Source: Bigelowiella natans CCMP2755 (Eukaryota; Cercozoa; Chlorarachniophyceae). Taken from it: a DNA stretch of 64,000 nucleotides. Shown in pieces: positions 63,050-64,000 of this stretch. The stretch is taken from contig ADNK01003099.1 of assembly GCA_000320545.1 (NCBI GenBank), positions 5,001 to 69,000 of the forward strand, in the 5' to 3' direction. The translations under genes and the position numbers were made by a program. Numbering within the stretch: position 1 is the first letter of the stretch; each line of letters starts with the position of its first letter. The notes beneath the pieces are model-generated. The model worked only from the letters and a program-made list of their open reading frames with translations. It did no database searches and was not told where the DNA came from.

Positions 63050-63329
63050 TTGCACGAACACGCGCCCATATGGTATGTCATATTATTCGAGCTACATGCC
63101 AAGGATAAGTCCTAAAAATTACATGTGTGCCGTCGTCTTTCACCACGCACGTCTGATGTAGATGGGAAACAAAGAACCGAGAAAAAAGTGGTTTTATGCC
63201 TAAGGCAGGGAAGACAGATCTCCAGTCTCCACGTGGGCTAGGGAGAAGAGAATAGATTCTATAATTTTCGTGACCCGATTCAACTTCCTAGCATTTCTAT
63301 CCAAAGCATGCAGCACTCCACATGCTTAC

Positions 63330-63483
63330 CTCTCCCATAGGAACAACAATATTTTCAATGTCCGAGTTCGGTTTGGATGTTGCTGCTGCTGCCCCGTCCT
63401 CTGGCATTGCTGTTTTCCCATCATCGCCATTTGCTTGCGCGCAGACATGCCCGATGCACAGAAGGGTGAGGCAAAATCCAAAC
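63330..63483 (-). CDS. Exon with a signal-peptide-like segment
   Basis: Minus-strand exon bounded by acceptor CCCCAG and a consensus donor GAG|GTAAGC at 63329. It reads FGFCLTLLCIGHVCAQANGD, then Ala/Pro/Ser-rich sequence ending DIENIVVPMGE. The hydrophobic stretch followed by AQA looks like a signal peptide and cleavage site. The start codon is in an upstream exon not identified. It may be the 5' exon of the gene at 58990-62569. Confidence 0.5.
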
Positions 63484-64000
63484 CTGGGGTAGCATGTATC
63501 GAGCTAAGCTTCTAAGGTAATGATGATTTACTCGCATTCTATGCTAAAAGGTGCGAGCTTGCGAAGGCCGCACCTTGAGAAATACATCTTCTGCAGAATC
63601 GAGTCGGGTCCTTGAAATTTTTGTTTGATTTTCTAAGGTGTAAATCTAGTTAACAAGCAAGGTCGAAGCAAAGACTTTTGGTAGAAGTGTTACAGCGACA
63701 TGGATCTCAGAGCGCTGACGTTTGCAACTCACTGTTTCACTCATTCTCATTGGTCGATATTTTATCACTACGTGACTTGGTTGTGCGTGCTCCTTACTTT
63801 GATTTCGAAGGAAGTCCACCCCTCAAAACAGCAGCCAAAAAGCTACGAGGAGAGAAAGTGTGGGATGCAACGCTGATCGGCTGTTGAGTTTATTCCCGAA
63901 AGCTGACACACGACGTGCATGCCGTTACAAGCCAGCGAGATGCAGGCCATTTCCACTTTGCGTCTGAAGAAAAAGAAAGACTTTGCTAGTTTGTCTAGTT
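63484..64000. other. Right edge, no firm gene
   Basis: A plus-strand frame 63678-63887 (contains LSLRDLVVRAPYFDFEGSPP) has no ATG, while an overlapping ATG frame at 63699 is also open. Either could be an exon of a gene that continues beyond the window. Nothing else stands out. Confidence 0.3.

Overview
This window reads as nuclear DNA of an intron-dense unicellular eukaryote. Most genes are split into many short exons by GT-AG introns of about 60-300 nt. Signal peptides, nuclear signals and a mitochondrial presequence can be seen. Microsatellites sit in most introns and intergenic gaps. I see no rRNA, tRNA, operon or CRISPR. The gene style would suit a chlorarachniophyte, cryptophyte, haptophyte or stramenopile, but the sequence alone does not decide the lineage. 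Most genes below were joined by eye from exon phase and protein similarity, so outer limits are firmer than each junction.

Left third (1-15.1 kb): a palindrome-rich gene-free stretch; a minus-strand secreted sedolisin of the tripeptidyl-peptidase I type (2315-6492); an intronless DUF1826 gene with a nuclear-type basic tail (7040-7897); a minus-strand pseudokinase with a WW domain and coiled coil (8571-12574); and, head-to-head with it, a completely resolved 12-exon gene for exosome subunit RRP41 (12970-15121).

Middle (15.1-41.4 kb): a complete, young Ty3/gypsy-type LTR retrotransposon (15650-21365) with apparently identical 326-bp LTRs, a 4-bp target duplication and one open 1657-codon gag-pol frame. 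Next comes an unrecognised zinc-binding protein with an internally duplicated domain (22871-25476), a leucine-rich-repeat protein (minus, ends 26641), a very large multi-pass membrane protein (minus, 28896-36411), a small hidden minus-strand gene (37213-38036) and a signal-peptide/single-TM protein (38330-41446).

Right third (41.4-64 kb): a dual-specificity phosphatase (minus, 41984-43354) with a LINE 3'-end fragment in its last intron; head-to-head with it a long mitochondrial pentatricopeptide-repeat gene (43690-50202); then several less certain multi-exon genes, including a myosin-SH3-like N-terminus (54816), a possible Dabb-domain protein (57188-58470) and an unrecognised minus-strand gene (58990-62569).

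No operon-like functional cluster is visible. RNA processing (RRP41, PPR), signalling (pseudokinase, phosphatase), proteolysis (sedolisin) and membrane functions are simply neighbours. The best candidates for something undescribed are the duplicated CxCG/WP-domain zinc protein, the giant membrane protein with a possible LRR continuation, the pseudokinase-WW architecture, and the palindrome-rich islands that carry LINE remnants.
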